A DNA stretch of 64,000 nucleotides, taken from positions 62,001 through 126,000 of the forward strand of contig NZ_CAJXYQ010000011.1 of assembly GCF_913063105.1 (NCBI RefSeq), in the 5' to 3' direction. Positions 45,145 through 54,362 of the stretch are shown piece after piece. The translations under genes and the position numbers were made by a program. How positions within the stretch are numbered: the stretch's first letter is position 1; each line of letters opens with the position of its first letter. Source of the stretch: an uncultured Draconibacterium sp. (GTDB lineage Bacteria; Bacteroidota; Bacteroidia; Bacteroidales; Prolixibacteraceae). A model generated the notes under the pieces. It did no database searches, was not told the origin of the DNA, and saw nothing but the letters and a program-made list of their open reading frames with translations.

Positions 45145-46176
45145 ATGGAAACCAGCAAAAAAATCTACCTGTTTTTAATCGTTATTACAATAGTTGTGGT
45201 GTGCATTTATGCACAGTCAATCATAATCCCTTTTATCCTTGCTATTTTGTTTTGGTTTCTGATCCGGGTAATTAAAAAACTGCTGCTAAGAGTAAAATTT
45301 GTAAGCCGTTTACCCAAATGGATTATTTCACTGTTTTCAACACTTGTACTTATTGGCATTTTAGTTTTGGCCGTAACTATGATCTCGAAAAACATACAAA
45401 TTCTATCGACTACGCTGCCGGTTTATGAGGCCAACATTAATAAAATTGCCCGGCAAATTAATCAGCAATTTGATATTGATGTGTTGGATATGGCAGGCGA
45501 TTTTGCTAAAGGATTAAATTTTGGAAATATTTTATCGTCGCTTTTTAGCACACTTACCGGTTTATTTGGCAATGCTTTTACCGTACTGCTTTACCTTTTA
45601 TTTTTGCTGTTGGAGGAGCCTATTTTACCACGAAAATTAAGGGCAATGTACCCCGATAAGGAAAAACACAACCAGGTACGGAAACTGGTTGATAAAATAG
45701 ACCACTCTATTGGTAACTACATCGCCTTAAAAACCCTGACCAGCTTACTAACAGGTTTTTTAAGTTATTTTGCCTTGCTGTTTATCGGTATTGATGCCCC
45801 CCTGTTCTGGGCCTTCCTTATTTTCGTACTCAACTTTATTCCAACCATAGGGTCGCTAATTGCAACAGTATTTCCATCGGTTTTTGCCATTTTGCAGTTT
45901 GGTGAATTAACGCCCGGCATTTTGGTTCTATCCATCGTTGGTGTTGTTCAGCTTGTAGTGGGGAACCTTGTTGAGCCTCGCTTAATGGGCAACACTTTAA
46001 ATATTAGTCCGCTTGTAGTTTTTTTAACCCTGGCTATCTGGGGAGTAATTTGGGGCATCTCGGGGATGTTGCTTAGTGTTCCTATTACAGTTATTCTAAT
46101 CATTATAATGTCTGAATTTCCGGGCACCCGTCCATTTGCAATTCTGTTAAGCCAACGGGGCACGCTCAACAAATAA
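45145..46176 (+). CDS. AI-2E family transporter (PerM/YhhT type)
   Basis: ATG 45145 (METSKKIYLFLIVITIV) is chosen over an upstream in-frame codon at 45094 because it opens a transmembrane helix. The product is 343 residues with about seven or eight transmembrane segments and the family motif FIPTIGSLIATVFPSVFAIL, followed by VVGNLVEPRLMGNTLNISP. The family was named for autoinducer-2 export, but many members export other small molecules or act in Na+/H+ exchange. The gene is followed 42 bp later by the AhpD-like gene. Confidence 0.88.
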   Translation: METSKKIYLFLIVITIVVVCIYAQSIIIPFILAILFWFLIRVIKKLLLRVKFVSRLPKWIISLFSTLVLIGILVLAVTMISKNIQILSTTLPVYEANINKIARQINQQFDIDVLDMAGDFAKGLNFGNILSSLFSTLTGLFGNAFTVLLYLLFLLLEEPILPRKLRAMYPDKEKHNQVRKLVDKIDHSIGNYIALKTLTSLLTGFLSYFALLFIGIDAPLFWAFLIFVLNFIPTIGSLIATVFPSVFAILQFGELTPGILVLSIVGVVQLVVGNLVEPRLMGNTLNISPLVVFLTLAIWGVIWGISGMLLSVPITVILIIIMSEFPGTRPFAILLSQRGTLNK

Positions 46177-46217
46177 AGGCAACACTTGTTAAAAAACTTA
46201 CTATTGAAAACATATTT

Positions 46218-46817
46218 ATGAAAAAACCACTTGTTTCTCCAAAAAGCGGAGATTCTGATCCTGAATTGCAAGCGTTAATCTTGTTTTACGAGGAGACATT
46301 GGGATTTTGTCCGAACAGTGTAAAAACCATGCATCATCGCCCGCGTATTGCCTATGCATTTATTGAAATGAACAAGGCCGTAATGGAAAACCAAGGCAAG
46401 GTAAGCAGTGCCTTAAAACGAATGATTGCCTACATTAGCAGCAATGCTGCTGGTTGCAGGTATTGTCAGGCACATGCCATACGAGCTGCCGAACGGTATG
46501 GGGCCGAGCAGGAAAAACTTCAGAATATTTGGAATTACCAATCGCATCCGGCTTTTTCAGCAGCCGAACGGGCAGCACTTGATTTTGCTCACGCCGCCTC
46601 GGTTATTCCGAACAGTGTTGATGATAAAATTGCTGAAAACCTAAGAGCCCATTGGAACGAAGGAGAAATTGTGGAAATCTCAGGGGTTGTTGCCCTTTTT
46701 GGTTATTTGAACCGCTGGAACGACTCAATGGGCACCGAAATTGAAAAAGGGGCTATCGAGTCGGGAGAAAAACTGTTGGGAACAAAAAAATGGACCCCGG
46801 GAAAACACACTTACTAA
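46218..46817 (+). CDS. Carboxymuconolactone decarboxylase/AhpD-like protein
   Basis: A 199-residue protein with the AhpD-type redox motif CRYCQAHA (CxxCxxxH) near residue 77, in the sequence SNAAGCRYCQAHAIRAAERY. It also has the helix LDFAHAASVIPNSVDDKI. The motif supports a thiol peroxidase or alkylhydroperoxidase role rather than gamma-carboxymuconolactone decarboxylation, despite the beta-ketoadipate-like genes further left. The gene ends 10 bp before the methyltransferase start. Confidence 0.82.
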   Translation: MKKPLVSPKSGDSDPELQALILFYEETLGFCPNSVKTMHHRPRIAYAFIEMNKAVMENQGKVSSALKRMIAYISSNAAGCRYCQAHAIRAAERYGAEQEKLQNIWNYQSHPAFSAAERAALDFAHAASVIPNSVDDKIAENLRAHWNEGEIVEISGVVALFGYLNRWNDSMGTEIEKGAIESGEKLLGTKKWTPGKHTY

Positions 46818-46827
46818 AAACAAATTA

Positions 46828-47637
46828 ATGCATTACTGTACCTTAAACCTTAATTGCTCAGCAAAAGACCGAACGGTGTATTCAAAAGACAAAAACCTGA
46901 TTTTTGAACAATGCAACGACTGCGGAATCATTTGGAGAGCGCAAGACTCCATTGAAATAACAAAACCTTATGAGCAAGATTATTTCGACTCAAAAAAGTA
47001 CGAAAATAAGCGAAGCCATAAAGTAAAAAAGTCGGGCTGGCTTATCGACCTGGCAAGAATTCATAATCCCAATATTAATTCCTTGCTTGAAATTGGCTGC
47101 TCAATTGGCTATACCCTCGAAGCAGCAGCCCAGCGCAATATTAAGCACCTGGGCATCGATATAAGCACCTTTGCTGTTGAGTATTGTAAAAACAAAGGAT
47201 TAAATGCCAGCAACCAAACCTTTGAAGAGTTACTTGATGGTAATTACAAATTCGACCTGATATATCAACAACACGTTTTAGAGCATTTTCAGAACCCGTT
47301 CAAGGTGTTGCACGATTGCCACAAACTACTAAACACCAATGGCTTAATTTTAATTATGGTGCCAAATTCGAAATATCGCCGTGCTGAAAAAAAACGCAGC
47401 AAACACCGGTTTTACAGTAAAAAAGGTGTAGGTGCCGAACATTTTGTGTATTTCGATTACACCAACCTCGAATCTGTTCTTGAAGCCTCAGGTTTTAAAG
47501 TGGTTCAGAAAAACTATCCGGTGCTCACCACCTCATTTTTTTCACTCAGTTTTTTTATTAACCGCATTGGCAGGCGCTTGTTGAGTGTTTTTGGCTCCGA
47601 TCAGGAGATACTCATTATTGCTCAAAAGCAACAATAA
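46828..47637 (+). CDS. Class I SAM-dependent methyltransferase with N-terminal Cys motif
   Basis: The open frame starts at 46741 inside the AhpD-like gene. ATG 46828 (MHYCTLNLNCSAKDRTVY) gives 269 residues without overlap. Residues 1-40 have Cys pairs (CSAKDR, CNDCGIIWR) that may bind zinc, as in many sugar methyltransferases. A Methyltransf_23/UbiG-like domain follows, with LLEIGCSIGYTLEAAA as motif I and IYQQHVLEHFQNPFKVL as a later motif. The acceptor is unknown. Confidence 0.82.
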   Translation: MHYCTLNLNCSAKDRTVYSKDKNLIFEQCNDCGIIWRAQDSIEITKPYEQDYFDSKKYENKRSHKVKKSGWLIDLARIHNPNINSLLEIGCSIGYTLEAAAQRNIKHLGIDISTFAVEYCKNKGLNASNQTFEELLDGNYKFDLIYQQHVLEHFQNPFKVLHDCHKLLNTNGLILIMVPNSKYRRAEKKRSKHRFYSKKGVGAEHFVYFDYTNLESVLEASGFKVVQKNYPVLTTSFFSLSFFINRIGRRLLSVFGSDQEILIIAQKQQ

Positions 47638-47702
47638 AGCTGTCATCTGTCAATATCTATTTCTTTCCTTTTTATCATTTTTGAAGTTTAATTAAAAGAA
47701 CA

Positions 47703-49157
47703 ATGAAAACATTAGAACAGTTAACACCGCAACCCCTTTTCAGCTATTTTGAAGAAATATGTCAGGTTCCCCGTCCGTCAAAAAAAGAAGAAAAAATAAG
47801 GCAATACCTACTCGATTTTGCCAAAGCACACGAACTGGAAGTCGTATGCGATAAAATTGGAAATGTTGTTATAAAAAAACCGGCCAGCAAAGGAATGGAA
47901 AATGCGCCAACGGTTATTCTTCAAACTCACATGGATATGGTTTGCGAGAAAAATTCGGATAAAATATTTGATTTTGACAACGACGCCATTGAACCACTGG
48001 TTGTTAATGGCTGGGTAAAAGCCAATGGCACTACATTAGGCGCCGACTGCGGCATTGGTATTGCAGCCCAGCTGGCTGTACTAAGTTCTGGCGAGCTAAA
48101 ACACGGGCCAATAGAATGCCTTATTACCGTTGATGAAGAAACAGGCTTAACCGGTGCTTTTGAGCTGGATAAAAATTTGTTATCGGGCGCTGTTCTTTTA
48201 AATCTCGACTCGGAAGATGAAGGGGAAATTTTTATAGGCTGCGCCGGCGGAATTGACAGCCTGGCTACTTTTACCTACCAAACTGAAAAACCGGGAAAAA
48301 ACACATTGGCACTAAAAGTTGCTGTTTCCGGCTTACTGGGTGGCCATTCAGGCGACGACATACATAAAAACCGCGGTAACGCCAATAAAATCCTGAACCG
48401 TATTTTGTGGAACTGGAACCAGAAATTTAGAATTAACCTGGCCGATTTTAATGGCGGCAATCTTAGAAATGCTATTGCCCGCGAGGCCTTTGCAATAATT
48501 ACCATCGCTACTGAAAACAAAAGTCAATTGCTGGCCTCGTTTAATGAAATGAGCGAAAATTTAAAGGAAGAATTTAAGTTTGCTGAACCGAAATTAAAAA
48601 TAGATTGCGAGGAAACGACCTTGCCTGAATTGCTTATTGATGCTGCAACAAAAGATAATTTGCTTCATGCCATTTATGCCTGCCCTCATGGTGTTTTAGA
48701 AATGAGTTCGCGCATGGAAGGCATGGTTGAAACATCAACAAATTTGGCTTCGGTGAAGTTTACCGATGAGAATAAAATTGTAATTACCACCAGCCAGCGA
48801 AGCGAAATTGAAGGGCGGAAATTTTTTGCCGCTGAAATGGTGGAATCGGTTTTTACCCTTGCCGGAGCACAGGTAAAACATGGCGATGGCTACCCCGGCT
48901 GGACACCAAATCCCAATTCGGAGGTTTTAAAAACAACCGTGCAGTCGTACAAGAAACTTTTTAATGTTGACCCGATTGTGCGTTCGATTCATGCAGGGCT
49001 GGAGTGTGGTTTATTTCTTGAAAAATACCCACATCTCGACATGGTGTCGTTTGGCCCATCCATTCGGGGTGCCCACTCGCCCGACGAGCGATTGGACATT
49101 GCCACCACCGATAAATTCTGGAAACACCTGATTGACGTATTGGAAAATATAAAATAA
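47703..49157 (+). CDS. pepD: Aminoacyl-histidine dipeptidase (peptidase D)
   Basis: A 484-residue M20-family metallopeptidase. The metal-binding blocks are TVILQTHMDMVCEKN (His), DCGIGIAAQLA (Asp), TVDEETGLTGAFELD (Glu, catalytic base and metal ligand), NLDSEDEGEIFIG (Asp) and IHAGLECGLF. The size and order match E. coli PepD, which cleaves Xaa-His dipeptides such as carnosine. No signal peptide, so it is cytoplasmic. It is followed by a strong terminator. Confidence 0.95.
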   Translation: MKTLEQLTPQPLFSYFEEICQVPRPSKKEEKIRQYLLDFAKAHELEVVCDKIGNVVIKKPASKGMENAPTVILQTHMDMVCEKNSDKIFDFDNDAIEPLVVNGWVKANGTTLGADCGIGIAAQLAVLSSGELKHGPIECLITVDEETGLTGAFELDKNLLSGAVLLNLDSEDEGEIFIGCAGGIDSLATFTYQTEKPGKNTLALKVAVSGLLGGHSGDDIHKNRGNANKILNRILWNWNQKFRINLADFNGGNLRNAIAREAFAIITIATENKSQLLASFNEMSENLKEEFKFAEPKLKIDCEETTLPELLIDAATKDNLLHAIYACPHGVLEMSSRMEGMVETSTNLASVKFTDENKIVITTSQRSEIEGRKFFAAEMVESVFTLAGAQVKHGDGYPGWTPNPNSEVLKTTVQSYKKLFNVDPIVRSIHAGLECGLFLEKYPHLDMVSFGPSIRGAHSPDERLDIATTDKFWKHLIDVLENIK

Positions 49158-49189
49158 CATCCGCTTAGGACATGCGAATGTGAATTCTT

Positions 49190-49226
49190 AAGGAGCTTTA
49201 ATTAATTACAAAGCTCCTTTTTTTAT
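49190..49226 (+). terminator. Terminator of pepD
   Basis: A perfect 10-bp stem (aaggagcttt / aaagctcctt) with a 10-nt loop followed by a seven-base T run, 32 bp past the pepD stop. Confidence 0.9.
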
Positions 49227-49705
49227 TTTTGATTGACGTAGAACGACCGAAGTAAAACATGGCCGGTTAGCTGTTTTGAAGCTTTAGGAATGCGAATTTG
49301 TAAAGTATGCTTACGGTTTTTCAGGCCGTTGTCTAAAGTAAATCCCTTTAACTGCAGTTCCTCTGTTTCTGCAGCAAGTTCAATTTCCATCCAGGGTTGA
49401 CCATCAACGCTGCATTCAATATTTGCTGAATTTTTATTGGTGTAGGCCAACATTCCCACAGCTGTTCCTCTAAACCTGAATTTTATTATTTGTCCATCAG
49501 GGCTGCCTTTCAGAATATTCTGCTTTTCGCCACCCATTGGTAGCTCCTGTATGTTCCAACCTTTAATTGGCTTAGGCGGATTTGGAACAATAAACACCGG
49601 ATGAGGAAAAATAGCTTTATCAACCAGACTGTTTAATTCTGGCACACTTTGGGCCATTAACTGGGTACTAAGGAACATCATAAAAAAAACAACAAGTGTT
49701 CGCAT
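49223..49705 (-). CDS. Secreted protein of unknown function, 160 residues
   Basis: A signal peptide (MRTLVVFFMMFLSTQLMAQ) opens this protein. The mature part is beta-rich, with FRFRGTAVGMLAYTNKNSAN, ECSVDGQPWMEIE and LQIRIPKASKQLTGHVLLRSFYV. It resembles the N-terminal beta-sandwich found before SGNH hydrolases in Bacteroidota, but no catalytic domain is present. It could bind carbohydrate or be a leftover domain. It sits tail to tail with pepD. Confidence 0.65.
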   Translation of the reverse strand: MRTLVVFFMMFLSTQLMAQSVPELNSLVDKAIFPHPVFIVPNPPKPIKGWNIQELPMGGEKQNILKGSPDGQIIKFRFRGTAVGMLAYTNKNSANIECSVDGQPWMEIELAAETEELQLKGFTLDNGLKNRKHTLQIRIPKASKQLTGHVLLRSFYVNQK

Positions 49706-49737
49706 GATTTTAATTTTAAGCTGCTGAAGTTACAACT

Positions 49738-50304
49738 TTAATGCTTCCATTCCACTTTTTTATCCAGGTCGCCTCTTCCTGGCGATGGGTAATCCATCAT
49801 CACCTCTCCTGCATAAAAAAAGCCAAGGCTCTTCTGGTGTTCACCCAACTCCAGCAGTTCATCAAACAATTCAGTAAATGCCGGTGTTGCCCAAAAAGCA
49901 GCCAAATTTAATTCGGTAGCCGTTAGCCACATGTTTTGCACAGCCATCGATACGGCCGCCACCTCTTCCCACTCCGGTATCCTTTCAGCAGTATCGCGCT
50001 GTAAAACAACCGCAATTACCACCGGAACACGTTCGAGTGTCGATGCAAATTTTTCAATTTTTTCCAAAGCAACCGGATAGCCCTCTTGTTGCTTATGCAA
50101 AAGAATATTTCGAGCCCCGGCAGCTAGTTTAGCTTTGGCTTTGCCCTCGTAAACTTTAAATCGCCAGGGTTCTGTTTTTTTGTGATTAGGTGCCCAGTTG
50201 GCACTTTCGAGCAAGGCCTGTATGGTAGCTTTTGGCAAACTTTTTTTCGAGAATAAACGCGGTGGTGTAGCTCTTCGGTTCTTTATTATATTAGCAACTG
50301 ACAT
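49738..50304 (-). CDS. Nitroreductase family protein (FMN-dependent)
   Basis: A 188-residue protein of the nitroreductase fold. Typical segments are KNRRATPPRLFS near the start (FMN phosphate binding Arg), LLESANWAPNHKKTEPWRF and LTATELNLAAFWATPAFTEL. The length suggests the YdjA-like short branch. It binds FMN at a dimer interface and reduces nitro or quinone compounds with NAD(P)H; the true substrate is unknown. It lies 72 bp after the arginine decarboxylase gene on the same strand. Confidence 0.85.
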   Translation of the reverse strand: MSVANIIKNRRATPPRLFSKKSLPKATIQALLESANWAPNHKKTEPWRFKVYEGKAKAKLAAGARNILLHKQQEGYPVALEKIEKFASTLERVPVVIAVVLQRDTAERIPEWEEVAAVSMAVQNMWLTATELNLAAFWATPAFTELFDELLELGEHQKSLGFFYAGEVMMDYPSPGRGDLDKKVEWKH

Positions 50305-50376
50305 ACTTTTTTTGTATTAGATGAATTGAAAACACAACACGCCTTTGCACAAAAAAGTTGACAGACCCGGCTGATT

Positions 50377-51792
50377 TTACTCCTCGTCCTTGGTATATCC
50401 CAAAATTTTAAACATCTCGTCGGCCGATTGCTCGTTGCGGTATACGTAATCGAAAAAATTACCTTTTTCGTCGCGATCGATAATAACATGTTTTGGCGCC
50501 GGAATGAGGCAATGCTTTATTCCTCCGTAGCCGCTAATGGCATCCTGGTAGGCACCTGTGTGAAAAAAGCCCAGGTACAATGGCTCTTTATCCTCATCAG
50601 CGTACGATGGTAGCAACACTTCCTGGTTAAAGTCTTCAGAGTTGTAATAATCCGAATGATCGCAGCTTATTCCACCAATATTTACACGTTTATATTCGTT
50701 GTTCCACTTGTTAATGGGAAGTAAAATAAACTTCTCAAAAATCGACCAGGCATCCGGAATGGTGTTCATCAAACTATTGTTTACGATGTACCAGCATTCC
50801 GTGTCGTTTTGTTGTTTTTGTTCAAGTACCTCAAAAATAATTGCCCCACTTTCGCCAACGGTGTATTTACCAAACTCGGTATAAATATCAGGATCTGGCA
50901 AATTCTCAGCCTCACAAGCTGTTTTAATGTTCGAAACAATTTCCTTAATCATGTACTCGTAATCGTACTCGAAACCCAGGTGGTTACGTATTGGAAATCC
51001 TCCGCCCAAATTAAACGAATCAAGTGTTTCGCATTGTTTTTTCAGGTCAACATATAGTTTTAGTGCTTTCTGAAATTCGCCCCAGAAATAAAGGCTGTCT
51101 TTAATTCCTGAATCAACAAAAAAGTGAAGCATTTTCAGCTCAATATTTTTCCTGTCTTTTACGTGTTTTTCAAAAAATTCAGGAATTTTGGTATGCCTTA
51201 TTCCCAATCGCGAGGTGTAATAAGCCGACTGCGATTCTTCATTTATGGCCATACGGATACCAATTTTAACTTTCTCGCCATTAGCCAGTTTCTCCACGCG
51301 TTCCAGTTCGTTTATACTATCCAGTACAATGATATTATTTTTGAAACCAATACGCTGAAGTTCGATAATCTTGGTCAGATACTCCTTCGTTTTATAACCG
51401 TTGTGGATAATCTTACGGTTTTTATCAATTTTCTTGTCTTTAAAAAGATGGAGAATTAAATCAATATCGTACGACGAAGAAGTTTCGAGGTTGACATTAT
51501 GCTTTAAAGCTTCGTTAATAACATGAGAAAAGTGGTTACACTTTGTACAATAGCAGTAGTAGTATTTGCCATTGTAGTTGTTCTTTTTTATAGCCTTGTT
51601 AAAAAGGTTACGCGATTTTTTGATTTGTTCTCCAATTTTAGGCAGGTATATAAACCTAAATGGAGTTCCATACTTTTTAATCAGATATTTTAGAGAAATG
51701 CCGTGAAAAGTTAGGGTATCTCCTCTTAAATCAAAGCCTTCCTGCGGAAAATAGTAGCTTTGCTCAATCAAATCAAAATAAGTGTTTTTCAT
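50377..51792 (-). CDS. speA: Arginine decarboxylase (alanine-racemase fold, short type)
   Basis: A 471-residue PLP enzyme with the alanine-racemase-type barrel. The PLP lysine is in YYCYCTKCNHF at about residue 83. Motifs such as HNGYKTKEYLTKII, RMAINEESQSAYYTSRLGI and SFNLGGGFPIRNH are typical of biosynthetic arginine decarboxylases, of the shorter type seen in Bacteroidota, not the 630-residue E. coli SpeA. The reaction is arginine to agmatine and CO2, the first step of polyamine synthesis here. It is 210 bp downstream of the agmatinase gene. Confidence 0.85.
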   Translation of the reverse strand: MKNTYFDLIEQSYYFPQEGFDLRGDTLTFHGISLKYLIKKYGTPFRFIYLPKIGEQIKKSRNLFNKAIKKNNYNGKYYYCYCTKCNHFSHVINEALKHNVNLETSSSYDIDLILHLFKDKKIDKNRKIIHNGYKTKEYLTKIIELQRIGFKNNIIVLDSINELERVEKLANGEKVKIGIRMAINEESQSAYYTSRLGIRHTKIPEFFEKHVKDRKNIELKMLHFFVDSGIKDSLYFWGEFQKALKLYVDLKKQCETLDSFNLGGGFPIRNHLGFEYDYEYMIKEIVSNIKTACEAENLPDPDIYTEFGKYTVGESGAIIFEVLEQKQQNDTECWYIVNNSLMNTIPDAWSIFEKFILLPINKWNNEYKRVNIGGISCDHSDYYNSEDFNQEVLLPSYADEDKEPLYLGFFHTGAYQDAISGYGGIKHCLIPAPKHVIIDRDEKGNFFDYVYRNEQSADEMFKILGYTKDEE

Positions 51793-51974
51793 CTACGTAA
51801 CCATAAAAAATTATAAGTGTTTATTGCATTTTGCTTCAAAACGCAAATAAAAATATTTTTTTCGAATAATTCCGGTAAGCAGGAATAAAAACTAAAATAA
51901 GCGCCTTTTGATACTCTTTTTTTATATTTCAAGCGCTGTAACATTCAAAAAAATTGTATTTCAGCTTCCTGCGT

Positions 51975-53003
51975 TTAACCGGCCAAACAACAAAGTTTAT
52001 AAAGTAAGCGGGCTGCAACATTGGCATCCCACTCTGCATTGCCTGTTTCGCACACATCAAAACCAATAATTCGTCTGCCGCTTTCAAGTACTTTTTTAAA
52101 TAAATAAATGGCCTGATTAAATTCCAAGCCTCCCGGCACGGGTGTTCCTGTAGCCGGGCATAATTTCGAATCCAGTCCGTCAACATCAAAACTTATGTAC
52201 ACATTACCTGGCAATTCGCTGATTATTTCTTCGCATTGTTCATCCCAGTTTTCGCCTTTGTATTGTTTTTCTTTTAGCTGCTGGTCGAAATAAACTTCAA
52301 TTCTGTCATTGTTTCTACTTAATTCCACCTCTTCCTCGCAACAATCACGAATGCCAAGCTGCACCAGTCTTTTTATTTCCGGAAGTTGCATGGCGTTATA
52401 AAATACTGAGGCGTGTGAGTAGGTGAAACCTTCATAAGCATTTCTTAAATCCAAATGTGCATCAATTTGCAACACACCAAAACGTTCGTATTTTTCTGAA
52501 AGGGCTTTTAAATAACCCAGCGGAGTGCTGTGGTCGCCACCAACCAACCCGACCAGTTTCCCTGACTCCAACAATTTTTTTGTTTCGCGGTACACAAAAA
52601 AATTCATGGCCTCGCACTGTTGGTTAATTTCGGCCAGTATTTTTTGCATTTCCGGGTTATCCGGAACTTGTCCCCCATTTTCAAGAAAATCGATATATGC
52701 CGTAGCTTTGGGTCTCAATTCATGGCGTATTTGCAACACAGCATCGCTAATGGGCTGAAAATAAATACCACGCTTCCAGGCATCTTTTAAGTCCAAATCA
52801 AATAAATCGAGTTGTGCTGAGGCTTCCAGTATTTTTGCAGGTGCCAGGGCTGTGCCTTCGCCATACGAAACAGTAACATCCCAGGGTACGGGAAACAATA
52901 TCACCTCAGCTTTCTTTTCATCAAATGGCAAGCCAATAAAGTTTCCATTTTTCAATCCAACCCCGTTAGGATTAAATTCCTCATTTCCGTATGGTTTATT
53001 CAT
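51975..53003 (-). CDS. speB: Agmatinase/ureohydrolase family protein
   Basis: The open frame extends 27 codons further, but ATG 53001-53003 (MNKPYGNEEFNPNGVGL) is chosen, giving 342 residues. The manganese-binding blocks are VGGDHSTPLGYL (His), QIDAHLDLRNAYEGF (Asp/His), YSHASVFYN (His) and YISFDVDGLDSKLC (two Asp). This is the arginase/agmatinase fold. With arginine decarboxylase next door, the likely reaction is agmatine to putrescine plus urea; formimidoylglutamase is an alternative. It is divergent from the carboxynorspermidine dehydrogenase gene with 104 bp between starts. Confidence 0.82.
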   Translation of the reverse strand: MNKPYGNEEFNPNGVGLKNGNFIGLPFDEKKAEVILFPVPWDVTVSYGEGTALAPAKILEASAQLDLFDLDLKDAWKRGIYFQPISDAVLQIRHELRPKATAYIDFLENGGQVPDNPEMQKILAEINQQCEAMNFFVYRETKKLLESGKLVGLVGGDHSTPLGYLKALSEKYERFGVLQIDAHLDLRNAYEGFTYSHASVFYNAMQLPEIKRLVQLGIRDCCEEEVELSRNNDRIEVYFDQQLKEKQYKGENWDEQCEEIISELPGNVYISFDVDGLDSKLCPATGTPVPGGLEFNQAIYLFKKVLESGRRIIGFDVCETGNAEWDANVAARLLYKLCCLAG

Positions 53004-53037
53004 CAAAAAAATGCTTAATTTGTTTCCGTTTTTACAG

Positions 53038-53051
53038 CGTATATTTATACG
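53038..53051. promoter_or_regulatory. Short inverted repeat in the divergent polyamine promoter region
   Basis: cgtata / tatacg arms around a 2-bp centre in the 104 bp between speB and the carboxynorspermidine dehydrogenase gene. It could be an operator, but length is short and chance is possible. Confidence 0.3.
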
Positions 53052-53107
53052 AAAGTACAATAATCGAGTGAAATTTTGATGCAATTTTATTAATTGACTA
53101 AAGAAAA

Positions 53108-54301
53108 ATGAGTAAAGTTTTAATTATTGGAGCCGGTGGTGTTGGGCGTGTAGTTGCCAGCAAATGCGCCGATAATCCTGATGTTTTTTCAGAAATTCTA
53201 TTGGCCAGCCGTACAAAGGCAAAATGCGATGTTATTGCCCGGGAAGTAGGCAAAGGCCGGATTAAAACCGCCCGCCTTGATGCGGATAACGTTGCCGAAA
53301 CCGTTGCGTTAATTAACGAATTCAAACCTGAACTTGTTATTAATGTTGCACTTCCTTACCAGGATCTTCCCATAATGGATGCTTGTTTGGAAACCGGTGT
53401 AAATTACCTCGACACCGCCAACTACGAGCCTAAAGATGAAGCCAAATTTGAATACAGCTGGCAGTGGGCTTACCACGACCGCTTTAAAGAAAAAGGCATT
53501 ATGGCCGTTCTTGGCTGTGGTTTCGACCCGGGAGTTACCAGCATTTATACCGCACATGCGGCCAAACATCATTTTGATGAGATGCACTTCCTTGACATTG
53601 TAGACTGTAATGGCGGTGACCATGGAAAAGCTTTTGCTACCAATTTTAATCCGGAAATTAACATTCGCGAGATTACACAAAACGGTCGTTACTGGGAAAA
53701 TGGCCAGTGGGTAGAAACCAAACCTTTTGAAATAAAACAGGCACTGAACTATCCTAATATCGGAGCAAGAAACTCGTATGTACTGTACCACGAAGAGCTG
53801 GAATCGCTTACAAAAAATTTCCCGAGCCTGAAGCGCGCGCGTTTCTGGATGACCTTTGGCGATGAATACCTGACACATTTGCGCGTGATACAAAACATTG
53901 GCATGAGCAGAATTGACCCCGTTAACTATAAGGGAGTTGATATAATTCCTCTGGAATTTCTGAAAGAAGTGCTGCCAAATCCGGGAGATTTGGGAGACAA
54001 CTACACCGGTGAAACATCTATCGGATGCAGGATAAAAGGAATAAAAGATGGTCAGGAAAAAACCTATTATGTTTGGAACAACTGTAGCCACCAAAAAGCC
54101 TTTGAAGAAACCGGCACACAGGGCGTTTCGTACACAACAGGCGTACCTGCAATGCTCGGTGCCATGATGGTACTTACCGGCAAATGGCAGGGCAAGGGCG
54201 TATTTAATGTCGAGGAGTTCGACCCTGATCCGTTTATGGAAAAAATTGGCGAACACGGACTGCCCTGGAATGAAGAAATTAATGGTGATTTGGAAGTATA
54301 A
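53108..54301 (+). CDS. Carboxynorspermidine/carboxyspermidine dehydrogenase (saccharopine dehydrogenase family)
   Basis: A 397-residue Rossmann-fold protein (VLIIGAGGVGRVVASKCADN) with GCGFDPGVTSIYTAHAAKHH and NNCSHQKAFEETGTQGVSYT. This matches carboxynorspermidine dehydrogenase, which condenses aspartate semialdehyde with putrescine (giving carboxyspermidine) or diaminopropane using NADPH. The partner decarboxylase follows 61 bp downstream. It shares the fold but not the lysine-pathway function of the two saccharopine dehydrogenases at 33-44 kb. Confidence 0.93.
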   Translation: MSKVLIIGAGGVGRVVASKCADNPDVFSEILLASRTKAKCDVIAREVGKGRIKTARLDADNVAETVALINEFKPELVINVALPYQDLPIMDACLETGVNYLDTANYEPKDEAKFEYSWQWAYHDRFKEKGIMAVLGCGFDPGVTSIYTAHAAKHHFDEMHFLDIVDCNGGDHGKAFATNFNPEINIREITQNGRYWENGQWVETKPFEIKQALNYPNIGARNSYVLYHEELESLTKNFPSLKRARFWMTFGDEYLTHLRVIQNIGMSRIDPVNYKGVDIIPLEFLKEVLPNPGDLGDNYTGETSIGCRIKGIKDGQEKTYYVWNNCSHQKAFEETGTQGVSYTTGVPAMLGAMMVLTGKWQGKGVFNVEEFDPDPFMEKIGEHGLPWNEEINGDLEV

Positions 54302-54310
54302 CAAGTCAGA

Positions 54311-54346
54311 CGCAAAGAGCATGCAATAGTGTCGCTGCTCTTTGCG
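54311..54346 (+). terminator. Hairpin between the dehydrogenase and nspC, possible attenuator
   Basis: An 11-bp perfect stem (cgcaaagagca / tgctctttgcg) with a 14-nt loop, 10 bp after the dehydrogenase stop and 16 bp before the nspC start. A short T run (ctttttaaa) lies about 8 nt after it. It may reduce or control readthrough into nspC. Confidence 0.5.
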
Positions 54347-54362
54347 CCATGTCCTTTTTAAA

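Noticed and set aside
53309..54322. 337-codon minus-strand open frame
   Set aside because: It is antisense to the well-supported carboxynorspermidine dehydrogenase gene and has random-like composition.
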